Shown piece by piece: positions 43,126-53,997 of a stretch of DNA of 64,000 bases. The stretch lies in contig PCDM01000002.1 in the NCBI GenBank assembly GCA_002778215.1, forward strand, positions 992,001-1,056,000. Direction: 5' to 3'. Each line of letters opens with the position of its first letter. The stretch's first letter is position 1. Made by a program: the position numbers and the translations under genes. The notes under the pieces are model-generated. The model saw only the letters and a list, made by a program, of their open reading frames with translations. It was not told the DNA's origin and made no database searches. This DNA comes from Esteya vermicola (Eukaryota; Ascomycota; Sordariomycetes; Ophiostomatales; Ophiostomataceae).

Positions 43126-44742
43126 GATGGGTTTTTGTGTGAGTGTATGAGTGTGTGTTTGGAAATGAAGGTGCCAGGCACAAGAAAGCGCAGTGTAGTA
43201 TGTTAGGGGTGTTCGTTTCCTTTCTTTTCTCTTATTTCTTTATTTCTACGCTATCCTCCCCCCCCTCGGGTCTTTTTTCTCTATTTGAATGGCATGGATT
43301 TCTAATCCGTGTTCCCGTTCATTGCCCTCGGTATAATCATAAACTTTTCAAGTACTCTCCTGCCTCCCCCACAAGTCAGGCTTGGGCCAGCGCACAGCGC
43401 TGCATGTCGCAGCTAACGACACTCCCGTTTTGGCAGGTGAGCAAAGATAAGAAGGCATCAGTTCATTGAAGAGGGAGGGGGGAGCAGGCAAGTTGAACGA
43501 CAAGCATTGCTGCTCCCAGTGGTGGAGACCCTGAGGCGTCAACGTCTGCTTCGGAGTTCCATTTCCAGGCTACTCCGCATGACACCATCTCGGAGACGAG
43601 AACGCCGCAGGTGGTGCAGGCGGCATGATGAGGAGTCAGTTCTTTTTCTCTATCTCTTATCCCCCCCCTCGCTCCTCCACTTGGCGAGGACCATTGCCTT
43701 CTTTCCCCGCGCGCTAGACGCGTCATTGTATCACCCGCCCGTGCCTCGGCATTCTTGGGCGATCCTTTCCTGAAGGTAGGTTGTGGACGGGCAATCCGGA
43801 AAATGTTGTCTTTTGCTACCGAGCTGGACCTTATCTGACCAGGCACGTTAATTAAATACTTCCCACAAGACGGTGGATTGAGAGTTGTGCAGATTGTTTG
43901 TTTTAATTATCCATTTTATAACCTTCTGACATCAGCATTGCGATACCCCGGATTTCGGAAATCGAGACTAGACCTCTACAAGTTTAACCGACAGTGAATA
44001 AGAGAGCATAAAAGGCATGGTCATAAATGGCGGTAGAGAGTTTTCGCCTTTAAGCTGAGTAGGGGTATAGGTTTAAATAGTGATGCTGCCAGCTGTGGAC
44101 GGAACGGCATTTCAGAAACGCTCATGCTCGCAAGGAGAAGGGTGGCTTTCGGGGGGCTGCTGTTGAATCTATTGCCTAGCACTTATTCAAGAGAATAAAA
44201 GAGCCGTAGTCTAGTCCACAACAAATGAAATTCATCATGATGCTGTTTCAAGAAGGCGACAGAGAAAGGATATCAAGTCCTAGATTTACACGTCCCTTGA
44301 TATAAAAGACGAATCCTGTAGTCCTGCCAATCTGGGGCGAGCACGGGCGCTAAACCCGCAGGCCCAGGCGCTAAGCACCTCTGTACGGCTGCTGACTTAG
44401 CTGCTCCACAGCACCCACTGCTATTGTTTTTCATCGCCTCCGGGGTGCTTCTTTTCGTGTGTGTGTCACTCTGCTTGCCAACGTCCTCTTTTTGTTGGCT
44501 CTGTCCCTAGCCTTATACCGTTCTTGCGAATTTTAAACGAGTTTATTTTTATTTTCCTTTTTATCTATCTTCCGTGTAGATCAAGGTTCCTTCGACAGGT
44601 ATACAGCAACGTCAAGTCGTGTTCCAGCGTACATCTTACATTCTAATTCAGGAGCCCGAGGAATCCATTTTCACGTTGGTCTTCCTCTACGATGGACAAC
44701 CAAAGGACCGACGGGGGACTGCTGCTAGAATTGTCACTACCG
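43126..44742. other. Intergenic region, no supported gene
   Basis: 1.6 kb of AT-rich DNA with scattered short frames. One minus-strand frame (43463-43846) is open for 127 codons but has no start context, splice partner or family resemblance. No repeat was recognised. The left end is the monooxygenase promoter. Confidence 0.45.
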
Positions 44743-47029
44743 TCAAGGGAATGCGATCTCGCCAGTTTGCACGGGCGATGTGACGCCGACAGCTTCCAAT
44801 GCCGTCATCAGCTTGGACAGCATCCAGTCCTGGAGAAATGTTAATCGTTCTGCAGGTCATGGCGGATATATATATAAAAAAGAGAAAAGGAAAAAAAAAA
44901 AGAGAAATGAACTCACGCAACCTCTCCCTGCCCCTATGGAGATGGACACCGGCAGCGTCTCGTTCATGCCCGTCAGCCGGCTGAGGTACTCGACCTGTCC
45001 GACCGGCACGGCATAGTCTGGCAGGCCGCCGTAGACGGCCGCGTGCGACACCTGCCAGTTGACGACCACGTTGGGGGTGCTCAGGTACGTGTCGCGGTAG
45101 GTCGGCGCCCCTCGTGCTCCCGTGGGGTAGACGTAGATTGCCTCTGAGCACGTCTTGCCGTCCGCGTCGGCGGGGTTGATAACCGTGCTCCACCAACTGG
45201 TAAAGTTGGCCTTGATGGCGAGGGCCTCGCGGTAGCTGGCCGCCGTGACGTTGTTGTTGCCGTAGGCAAAAGAGGCGCGCGCCTTGGGGCCCAGCGGCGG
45301 CGTGGCGGTGGAGTTCTTGTAGGCGGCCCAGTCGGCGAAGAAGGGCACCTGGAGGAGCTGGACCTGTTCATACCATGCAATGGCGAGGTAGGACTTGGGG
45401 GAAGGGAGGTAAGATTAGCGTAAGCAGTTGAGAGTGACAAAAAAGCCAAAAAAAAAGATGTCTCACCATATTGGTGTACACAAGCAGCTCCGGCTCGGGC
45501 ACGGGGCTCTGCGCTCTCCAAGCCGCTGTCGGGTCCAGGTCGGTCACGTTGGCGGCGAGGAAGTGGGCGAGCCTGTCGACGAAGGCGTCGTAGACGGCCT
45601 GGGCGGCGTCGACGGTGACGGGAAAGCCGCCAACAGTGGCATTGGTGATGCGGTAGATCTTGCGGGGGAAGTTTGGGTAGCTCGTGTAGGTGCTGTCGCC
45701 GTACCAGGTGCGCACAAAGGCCTCGTGGTCGGCGGCGCTGCGGGCAAACACGCCGAGGGTATCGAGGCTGGTGGACACGGGGACGAGCCCGTCCGTGGTC
45801 ATGCCACCGTGGCTCTGGCGGGCGCCGAAGACGCCGTTATACGCAGCCGGGACTGGCCAGATGTCAGGGATGGTGACTTGCACAAATCCATGTGGCTCTC
45901 GGCTGCTACTTACATCGCATGCTTCCCGACGTGTCGGTTCCGATGGCGTAGTCCAGCCAGTCATAGCTCGCCATGGCCGCACCGCTGCCGGAAGAAGAAG
46001 ACGAGGGGTACTGCCATCCGTCGCCGCGTGGGTTGAAAGGCGCCAAGACCTCAATCCTAGAGAAGGTGTCAGGCAAGAAGAAACAAAAAAAAAACTCCCA
46101 ATGGCTTACCAGTCTGCCGTGGGATTCTCCCCGTTGGCAAACTGCGAGGTCTTGGACTTTGCCACGATGACGGCTCCGGCCGCGATGAGCCTCTGGATGG
46201 AGGGCGCCGACTCGTTCCGTGGCGGGTACAGCTCGTAGTATGCCCGCGATGCAGCGCCCGTCTTGACACCCTTGACGTGGTAGATGTCCTTGACGGCCAC
46301 GCGCATCCCGGACAGAGGCTTGCATGGCGTCCGGCGGAAGTACAGCCGCGAGGGAACCGGCACGGCGGCCTCGGCCTGGCCGGTAAAGGACGACGCCGAC
46401 ACCTCCTCGAAGCTGTCGCGGCTGACCTGCACGAGGCCGGTGGTGAAGGCGCTCTGGCGGTCGTCGTAGAGGCGGTATACCTTGTACACGGAGCCGTTGC
46501 TGTTGAAGAAGTAGGGACCGGGCATCAGCTTTGCGGATGCAGGGTACTGAGACGACGAGAGGAGGACAGTCCCGTTGCCGGTGCCTTGGAGAGTGGTGTT
46601 CTGGCTCTGAACGTAGATGACTACAAAATTCTATTGTCAGCAGGAAAGCATCTACAAGCGGACTTGTGGAAGAGATGGCAATTACGGTCTGAGAACAAAT
46701 CGGAGTAGACGTCATCTTGCTCCTGATACTCTGCCAGCCGCCTGGACAGGTCAATGGCCAAAGTGTTCTGGCCCGTGGCATCGACCACGGCAAAAGGCGT
46801 CAAGGGGGCTGACAATGCCGCCCCTGTGAGTCCCGAGACTTGTGCCTTGACAACGTCAGAAACAAAAAAAACAACAAAATTTGAATGGAGCGTGGGGAGT
46901 GTTTCTCACGATCTCAATGTGAGGCACATAGTAGCGAATGCCCGACGCTGTGGTGAACGTAGTTGCGGTGGTCTCTCCCGCCACCACTGCAGCCAGGCCC
47001 AGCAGGGCCAACATGACTTGTCTAGACAT
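44743..47029 (-). CDS. Secreted amidase-signature family protein
   Basis: Seven minus-strand exons (47029-46910, 46845-46686, 46620-46110, 46056-45914, 45852-45467, 45393-44917, 44829-44743) give 627 residues. Residues 1-18 form a signal peptide (VMLALLGLAAVVAG). An N-terminal domain of about 180 residues precedes the amidase core, as in many fungal amidases. Catalytic residues are visible: Lys204 in VAVKDIYHVKG, the cis-Ser in SSSSSGSG (about 284-287) and the nucleophile Ser309 in GTDTSGSM. Multiple N-glycosylation sequons (for example NTT, NGT, NVT) fit secretion. The last exon was recovered from splice signals; it completes a 28-residue C-terminal helix. The enzyme should hydrolyse an amide or ester outside the cell; the substrate is unknown. 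Confidence 0.9.
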
Positions 47030-47832
47030 GGGATGTCCTTCAAGCACAAAAAACCGAGGTCGAGTGCAGAGGGGGGAAAAAAAGAAAAAAAAAGAAAACT
47101 CTGGAATACGCGGAAGTACGTTACTAGTAGTAGTTATTTTCCATATCGCCGTTCCATAGAGTAGATCTCGCCTAGGTTGGCTGATCTTCTAAGGAGGCGG
47201 TACCGCTGGGATGGTACAAACTACCAATTTCAGGGGAACTCTGCAATACACATGAACCTACATACTTCCGAGGCATGAGGTGTGAGGAAATCGATATCGT
47301 CTGTGACCGGCCTTGGAACCCGGGCAGACCGATGCAGAACTTCTAGTGAACGGCCCCACATCGTGTACAACACATGTATTAAGGATCTTACGCTATCCAT
47401 TGTATTGGGAAGGATATTCGTACGAGTACTATGTACAGCAGCTCCGGCTAATTGTATCTTATCTTACAGCAAGCCACACTAGGCTAGAGGACCCGCACAA
47501 ACACACGATAGTATTTTCCAACTAACCCAAATCCACCGAAATACTGTGAACTGAAATGCGCTGAGTGGGTCAGAAAATGACCTATTCTAGCTGTGCTAGA
47601 AGAGGATCGGTTCTCTTTTGGCTGGTTAGTCTAGTGGTCTTGATAAAATTCTATCGTGTGTTATAATTGGCAGTACGGGTCTTCTAGCCTTCGGCGATAG
47701 GATGGAAGCTGTCACGGGGCCTATGTGCATACTCTTCCTGTTGAATTTGGACACCTTATCGAGAATTGAGTACTGATGAATTAAGAAAGGAGAAAGGGTG
47801 GATATTCATAATCAAATCTGATCACGTGTGAG
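47030..47832. other. Amidase promoter and repeat-bearing region
   Basis: The left end holds the amidase promoter. A SINE-like repeat copy lies at 47584-47644. A TGTCACGGGGCC string near 47711 resembles the start of the 41-bp repeat. No gene is supported. Confidence 0.5.
47584..47644 (-). repeat. 61-bp dispersed repeat with tRNA box-A-like core, copy 2
   Basis: Matches 18415-18475 in inverse orientation at 60 of 61 positions. On the plus strand it reads GGCTGGTTAGTCTAGTGGTC, resembling a pol III box A. Confidence 0.7.
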
Positions 47833-47842
47833 CTAATCTAAT

Positions 47843-48358
47843 TTAACACTTCCCTTGCAAGGTCCTGGGTGCTTCCAGCCCTCCTTGTATCCTTCGTGGG
47901 AGTCCACAAGATTCAGCGACTTGATGGGGTACTGGCGTGCCGTCTTCCGTTCTGGCAGCGAAATGTGCGAAAAGGTCAAGGCTGCGGCCATCCGTGGTGA
48001 ATGTTGCGACTTTTGCGTTACCAGCGAGGTACGGTTCCTTCGCGGCGCCAAGAGCCTGGTTTCTGGCGTAGACTAGAGCTGCGCCGTCGTAGGCGGCTTG
48101 CATCCTCGCTTCCTCCATGTCCTTTCCGGATCCCTTCTATTCTCCGGCAATATGCGGCAGCGTTAAAGAGTGGGGTTCGTCCGTATATAGGACGGTCCCG
48201 CAGATGCGCTCGCCGACCGGGATCGAGAGGTATTCCTCCATCTCAAGTCCCTCAATGAAGTCAGGCTGCGGAGCAGAGAGGCCATTGTTGAAACCAACGT
48301 CTTTTGGAAGGCCCGTGAATGCCTGGTTGAAGGCTTGGTCGTAAAGGGTTGCATTCAC
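47843..48358 (-). pseudogene. Broken hypothetical fungal gene (stop and frameshift)
   Basis: Two open stretches in the same minus-strand frame (48358-48137 and 48118-47843) are separated by a TAG. The second contains MQAAYDGAALVYARNQAL and VATFTTDGRSLDLFAHFA, a pattern recognised from orphan fungal proteins. Near its end the sequence continues sensibly only in another frame (KSLNLVDSHEGYKEGWKHPGP), which indicates a frameshift near 47940. No full-length version can be read. A SINE-like repeat lies just beyond its 3' end. Function of the family is unknown to me. Confidence 0.6.
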
Positions 48359-48562
48359 ATGGGTTGCAATGACAGACGTTTACTCGTTATCATAAATCGA
48401 AACACCCATTATAAAAGCAGCTACATCTGCCCCACAATTCTGCGTCTCTTATCACGGCCCTCTTTCAAATCCCCTCATTCTTGTCTCCATCCTCTAGGTT
48501 CCTTTTCCTTTTTCACCATCTCGACCAGGATAAGTGCCTATATGCACTACTATTGAAAACCA

Positions 48563-50332
48563 ATGGCTCGAGAAAAGGCACCGCTCGACGTGGACGTCGT
48601 CTCTATGACGTCTGCCCACCAGCAGAAGAAACGCCCATCTGCCCGTCCTCGCCATCCGGCCACTCTCTTGTTGCTCATCCTGCTGCCGGTCATCTACATC
48701 TTGCAATGGAACGGCTTCATCTCGGATCTCGTTGCAGATCTGCTTCCATCTACCCGGGAAGCACCCGCTGCTTGTCCCCAGGTCGACCCCATCTGGCCCA
48801 AGAAGACCACCCTCGAGCTCGACGCCATGGACGCCTTCTTCGCCTCCGATGCCTTCCGCAACCTCTCCATTGCCCACCTCTCGGGCGCCGTCCAGGTCAA
48901 GAGCGAGTCCTTTGACGACCTCGGCCCCGTCGGCGAGGATGCCCGCTGGGACGTCTTTTATGACTTTGCCGCCTTCTTGGAAACGACCTACCCCGGTGTC
49001 CACGCCACCCTGACCCGCGAACGCGTCAACACCCACGGCCTCCTCTTCACCTGGAACGGCTCCGACCCGGCCCTGAAACCCACCCTGCTCATGGCCCACC
49101 AGGATACCGTCCCCGTTCCCGTCGCCACCCTCGACCAGTGGACCTACCCGCCCTGGAGCGGCTTCTTTGACGGCAAGTACGTCTGGGGCCGCGGCGCCGC
49201 CGACTGCAAGACCCAGCTGACGGCCATTCTCGACGCCGTCGAGATGTTGGTGGCCCACGGCTTCAAGCCCCGGCGGACGCTGCTGCTGTCATTTGGCTTT
49301 GACGAGGAGGCGTCGGGCGCCCAGGGCGCCGGCCACCTGGGCCCCTTCTTGCTAGAGCGCTATGGGCCTTCGTCGCTGGCGGTGCTGGTGGACGAGGGCA
49401 GCGGCTTCGACCGCAAGTGGGGTAACACGCTGTTTGCGCTGCCGGCGGTGGGCGAGAAGGGGTATATTGATTTTGAGATTAGCGTGCGGGTGGACGGGGG
49501 GCATTCGTCGGTGCCGCCGGCCCACACGGCGATTGGCATTCTGAGCGAGGTGGTGGCGGCGCTGGAGAACGGCCACCAGTACGAGCCGTGGCTGGACGAC
49601 GCCAACCCGTACCTGGGACAGCTGCAGTGCGGAGCCGAGAATGTGGCCTCGTTTCCCAAAAAGCTCAAGGGCTTGTTGAAGGGGCGGTCTGCCTCCTCCT
49701 CCCATCCTGGCAAGGTGGACAAGCTGGCCGAAGAAGCTGCCAAGCAGGACTTGCCCACCCGCTACCTTATGCAGACATCCCTGGCCGTCGACATTGTCTA
49801 CGGCGGCACCAAGATCAATGCCCTGCCCGAAGAGGCCTCGGTGCGCGTCAACCACCGCGTCAACATTGGCGAGCGTCCTGCGCAGGTCCTGGGCAAGACT
49901 CTCGGCGTCCTCGGCCCCGTCGCCACCAAGCACGGCCTCACCCTCGTCCACCGGCCCTTCCGCAACTCCACCGATGATAAGCTCGCCCACGCCATTACCA
50001 TTACCACTCTGCAGGGCGAGCTCGAGCCGGCGCCCGTAACGCCCACCGACGCCAACGGCCTCACGCCCTACAGCCTACTGGCCGGCACCACGCGTGCCCT
50101 GTACGGCGAGGACGTCGTGGTGGCGCCCGGGTCGACGACGGGCAACACGGACACGCGGTACTACTGGGACCTGACGCCGCACATTTTCCGGTACGGTGTC
50201 GGGTTTGACGAGGACATGCTGTCGAGCGGCGTGCACACGGTCAACGAGCGGCAGACGATTGCCGGCCATATTCTGGGGACCAAGTGGATGAGCAATTTTA
50301 TGCGCATTGTGGATGAGTCGGAGCTGCCGTGA
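48563..50332 (+). CDS. Membrane-anchored M20 carboxypeptidase (Cps1-like)
   Basis: One exon of 589 codons. A short basic cytosolic tail precedes a single TM segment (about 33-50, LLLLILLPVIYILQW), so it is a type II vacuolar or secretory membrane protein. The M20 metallopeptidase core has MAHQDTVPV (His179, Asp181), GRGAADCK (bridging Asp214), FDEEASG (general base and ligand Glu248/249), VDEGSG and the late zinc His in SSGVHTVNE. A dimerisation/lid domain lies between about residues 310 and 445. This matches fungal carboxypeptidase S, which removes C-terminal residues from Gly-X dipeptides and larger peptides in the vacuole. Codon use is strongly GC-biased, like the housekeeping genes. Confidence 0.93.
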   Translation: MAREKAPLDVDVVSMTSAHQQKKRPSARPRHPATLLLLILLPVIYILQWNGFISDLVADLLPSTREAPAACPQVDPIWPKKTTLELDAMDAFFASDAFRNLSIAHLSGAVQVKSESFDDLGPVGEDARWDVFYDFAAFLETTYPGVHATLTRERVNTHGLLFTWNGSDPALKPTLLMAHQDTVPVPVATLDQWTYPPWSGFFDGKYVWGRGAADCKTQLTAILDAVEMLVAHGFKPRRTLLLSFGFDEEASGAQGAGHLGPFLLERYGPSSLAVLVDEGSGFDRKWGNTLFALPAVGEKGYIDFEISVRVDGGHSSVPPAHTAIGILSEVVAALENGHQYEPWLDDANPYLGQLQCGAENVASFPKKLKGLLKGRSASSSHPGKVDKLAEEAAKQDLPTRYLMQTSLAVDIVYGGTKINALPEEASVRVNHRVNIGERPAQVLGKTLGVLGPVATKHGLTLVHRPFRNSTDDKLAHAITITTLQGELEPAPVTPTDANGLTPYSLLAGTTRALYGEDVVVAPGSTTGNTDTRYYWDLTPHIFRYGVGFDEDMLSSGVHTVNERQTIAGHILGTKWMSNFMRIVDESELP

Positions 50333-51378
50333 GGAAGGAGAGAAGAGGCAGTTGGAGAAGTCGTAAGCAGATTGTTGACATGCTTTGATTTGTGTTTTTT
50401 TTTTTTGGAAAACATAGATCAGACTGATTGATATATTGCAGCACAGGCTTGAGCAGCCTGTGCTGGCTGTGCCACTGCCATGTGTAAAAATCACAACTGC
50501 ATCTCGGGGAGCCTAAAACTTACACCTAAGAAGACGAAAATGAATCCTTGCGTTTGCATTATAGCCATGCTTTGTATGGCGTCGACTTTTTAGTCTTTGT
50601 TGTTGAGGGAGGAAGGGTGGAGGCGGGATCGATAACTTCGACGCCCGACTGCGCGAAGATCGGCTAGAGCCCATCGCGACAGATGGCTGGCGATGTATTA
50701 TCGCATGCTAAGTAAGCCCGGTTAGCGCACGTAAAAGGTAAAGAGCATCACATAGCCATGGTATCCTTACCTCGCGAGGATCAGAGAGACCTGGACCGCC
50801 GTGTCTCGCAAATCGAGCGAGGTCTCTGGCAGAGAAAGTACCCGCTAAATGTTCGGCTCGCTCTCAACGCCCAGAACCTGGTTCTGAAGCGGCTGCAGCG
50901 GTTAAGCTAGTAAGATGTACAATAATAGCAGGAGCTTATAGCCGTGTTCACTATGCAATAAATAGCGTTATTGATGTAGAGGAACAGCTTTTTCCCTTTA
51001 CAGATCATTACACAATACTAAATAATAAGGCCCGTCTGAAAATAACGACGATCTTGGCCTTCTTGTTTTGCTTCTACCGTCTCTATTTTCTACACTCGCT
51101 CCGCGTACAGTTTCAAGACAGAAAACTAGCCACCGAGGACGTAAGAAACTTGGGGATGAAAGATGTATGTCTATTAATATACATTTTTATTAATACAATT
51201 AAAAGTAGTGGTTGAGTGGCATCTCTTGTCTTCCACATTAGCACTCCTTGGAGATGTCTAGACAGACCAAGGCTTTTGAGCATATCCTTGCACTTGCCCC
51301 TCCTCGCCCACTCGTCGGGCCATCTTGGTAACAATGCTCGAAAAAAAAAGGACTGGAAAAGGTGTGATGCAGCACACA
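50333..51378. other. AT-rich intergenic region with one 50-codon ORF
   Basis: Contains the Cps1 3' UTR and AT-rich DNA. A GC-richer block (50610-50910) includes a 50-codon ORF listed separately. Nothing else was recognised. Confidence 0.45.
50758..50910 (+). CDS. Orphan 50-codon ORF, possible exon fragment
   Basis: ATG to TAG encodes a charged helical peptide beginning MVSLPREDQRDLDRRVS and containing QNLVLKRLQRL. Its base composition is more gene-like than the surroundings. It is preceded by a possible acceptor (CACATAG at 50750-50755). It may be the last exon of a lost gene or part of a mobile element. No family was recognised. Confidence 0.2.
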   Translation: MVSLPREDQRDLDRRVSQIERGLWQRKYPLNVRLALNAQNLVLKRLQRLS

Positions 51379-52961
51379 CTACTGCCATAAGGAACATGCT
51401 TCCCTCCGCATTTGCCAGAGTGACGCAGGGTGAACGACTTGGCAGGGCAGGTTCAGAAGATGGATAGCATCGGCGTGAGACTGGAAGGTGTTTGGAATTT
51501 GCTCATGCTTTACTTCAAGTTGGGGAAACTGCAGCCCCGTGGCAGCGACTCGCCATGGTTCGAGGACAAGTGGATGCAAGTCCAGAGTCCACGATGCGCG
51601 CCAGGTGACCGAGGCCCGGCCCCCCTCCACTCGATATATGAATGCACAGGCATAATCCCTTGCACAATTCTAGAGCACAAGTGTGTGAATGTTGGGCATT
51701 TGTTGTACGACGATGCCGGCTCGACAGAGCAGCAAATTAATATCTCCGAGTGTCTCCCAGCCCGGGTGCAAGAGCGGCGACGTAAGTGCCAGAGAATGTA
51801 GGTGTGGCCAACTCCAGGTCGGCTGGCAGTATAGAAAGAAATCCTCGGCACTAATGAAAAAGGAGATGGCCAGGTGTTGTAAATCCATGCTCTTCACAGC
51901 TAACGCAGAGGACCCTTCATACACCAAAACGAGCCCAGGCTTACGGACTGGTCGTCTTAAAATTGTATTATACAATGCATATGAATCTTGGAATATGACG
52001 ACACTCTTGAGAGAAGGGTGTATTTTGCCGAGCAGTTCCGTGAACAGATCTGGTATCTTAGTATTAGCAGTGCACTTGGCCAGGAAAGCGGTGGAAACGC
52101 GGCAGGGAGGAGGAGTGCCTTTAACTGGCAAGAGTACGTACTTTTTTTGTCGCAGTCTCGCCAGATCCTATGGTAATAGGGCGCCCACGGCTCCAGGGTA
52201 ACATGCTCGACTCGATCCAAGCTAGCGAGCATGACACCCAATCCCTGTATCCCCAGACAACGCCGGAGTTGCCGGCGGACAATAAGGGAGGTGACTACGC
52301 TCACTGTCGGTAGGCTTTCGTGAAAATTCAAGTTAATCGGTCGGAAGAGGCGTTGAATGGCTGATGACGGAGGAGCCTGAACTTGTTGTCCATGACTCCA
52401 GCCATGATGCAGGTCGTGCGGTAAAAGTTGACTTTTTTGCTCGTCCGTCAGGGCGTCTGGGCCATCGTCCACCTCGTCTGAGGATAGGTAGATGTTGGGA
52501 AACCAGTGTTCGCGGTCGCTGGGGGAGTATGCATGAATCTCCAAGGTCAAGTGGATTGCGGGATCCCAGGTACTGAGAAAGGAGAAGAGTGTCCGTATTC
52601 CGAAACTGACAATTGGACCGATTGTGAAGGGCCAGGAACGCCCAGGTGTGCAGCACGTGCTTGTGTATCGTGGCAATTCGAAACAGAGAAAAATGTGGCG
52701 AACCATCCGTCTTCTGTGCGGCGTCATGATCGATGTGAAGTCGTCGAGACAAGACTCCGTCAGGCGGATCCTCTGGAAATTGGCCGGTTCCAAGACAAAC
52801 TGCCACTCTCGGCAAACAGAAGCCAGCGAGGCCCAGCCCGCGTGTTTCTGGTCAGCGACGGTCTGCAAGATGCGGTGGCGCATCTCTATAGGGCGACATA
52901 TCCATGGCGTGGTTTCCCGTGCCACACTGTGTGTAGAAGAGTCCGAAGAGAATAAATCCAT
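51379..52961 (-). pseudogene. F-box family protein, frameshifted pseudogene
   Basis: The frame from the ATG at 52961 (open upstream to 53021) carries an F-box-like start: PIEMRHRILQTVADQKHAGW and LASVCREWQFVLE. About 270 residues on, at a T7 run on the plus strand (52142-52148), sense continues only in another frame; one extra base there would restore it. That second frame continues the same family pattern (LLGKIHPSLKSVVIFQD, VKSMDLQHLAISFFISAEDFF) and is stopped by a TAG at 51670. Beyond it, in the same frame, more family sequence follows (VTWRASWTLDLHP, QSHADAIHLLNLP). The TAG stands where a Trp codon is expected, as a G-to-A change would give. Such fungal F-box proteins probably recruit substrates to SCF ubiquitin ligases; this copy should be inactive. 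Confidence 0.7.
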
Positions 52962-53515
52962 GAAAATAGATGAAAATGGGTTAATGTTGAGATAAAAGTG
53001 CAGGTGATGAAAGTGGAACAAGCTACCAAATTTAAAAGAAAATCCCCAAATATCTTGGGGCGTATTACTAAATGTCTATTAGCTAACAGTGAACATTTAT
53101 TAATATGCATGCAGTACGAACACCAGACTTTCTGAAACGCAGCTCTAATAGGGCTGATGCGGTACCTGAGCGCGGCTGTGTTCGCTATAAAATCAATGCA
53201 GCCTCACTTGTTTTTACCGCGTTCACTATTAGCGCCTAGCTAATCTACTAGTAGTGACCCTGCAATTTAGCGGGGTCCTCATGTCGCAGAGACCTGTACT
53301 GTGTGAGAAGAGCATTGTTGATCCATACGAGTACATGAGCATGATCGGGTTATGGTATCCAAACTCTTAACGCCATCAAAAGTCACCATTTTTAGAAATT
53401 ATTACAGCTATTGTCGCTTCCAAAGCACTCGTTGCTCGGCTTCACCCGATACTAGACAACAAATAAGAGCTACAACATTGTCAGAATGCCAGGTACAAGG
53501 TCAAATTTTTTTTTT

Positions 53516-53540
53516 GCCAGTTAGTCTAGTGGCTCTGGTA
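53516..53540 (+). repeat. Fragment with tRNA box-A-like core
   Basis: GCCAGTTAGTCTAGTGGCTC matches the box-A-like part of the 61-bp repeat but diverges on both sides. It may be a related element or a degraded copy. Confidence 0.45.
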
Positions 53541-53661
53541 GAGCCTATGCTGCCGTCTAGAGTATGCATACTCCACTCCGTCTACAACTAAGACAGCGGC
53601 AGCCTTACTCCTTCGAGACCATTCAGCGGCTATCCCACTCACCGTAAGAACCCCTTCTTCG

Positions 53662-53997
53662 CTATAGCGTGCCCCTCCCAGATGCCAGAGGCCCAACAAA
53701 GTGCACCGACGATAAAGTCGGTCCAGACGATGAGGGGAAGCTGGGAAGCGGAGAAAGCACTGTCATATCGACGATCCTCGTCTTTCCCGCCCCGGTGGGT
53801 GGCCCCAATATACCACGGCTCTGAAGCAGCGCCAAGTCGGCCTCGGTAAGTCCGTCATAATAATCCGCCGGCGGTGGAAAAGAAGTCGGTGCACTCATAG
53901 TGGCGCAGAGTGCCAGTAAATCCCAAGGATCCGTGGGAGCGGCAGTTGCCCGTGCTCCTTTTCGGGCAGTGGTGCGTGTTTTGGCAGCCGGCTTTGG
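53662..53997 (-). pseudogene. Possible decayed small gene
   Basis: An ATG with a typical fungal leader (GCCCACCACC before ATGCCCAAAGCC at 53997) starts a frame that becomes implausible. An overlapping frame reads KTRTTARKGARA, DPWDLLALCATMSAPTSFP and YYDGLTEADLALLQSRG. Joining them needs a frameshift. No family was recognised and function is unknown. Confidence 0.25.

Noticed and set aside
43463..43846. 127-codon minus-strand ORF
   Set aside because: Open frame only; no family resemblance, start context or conservation signal visible.
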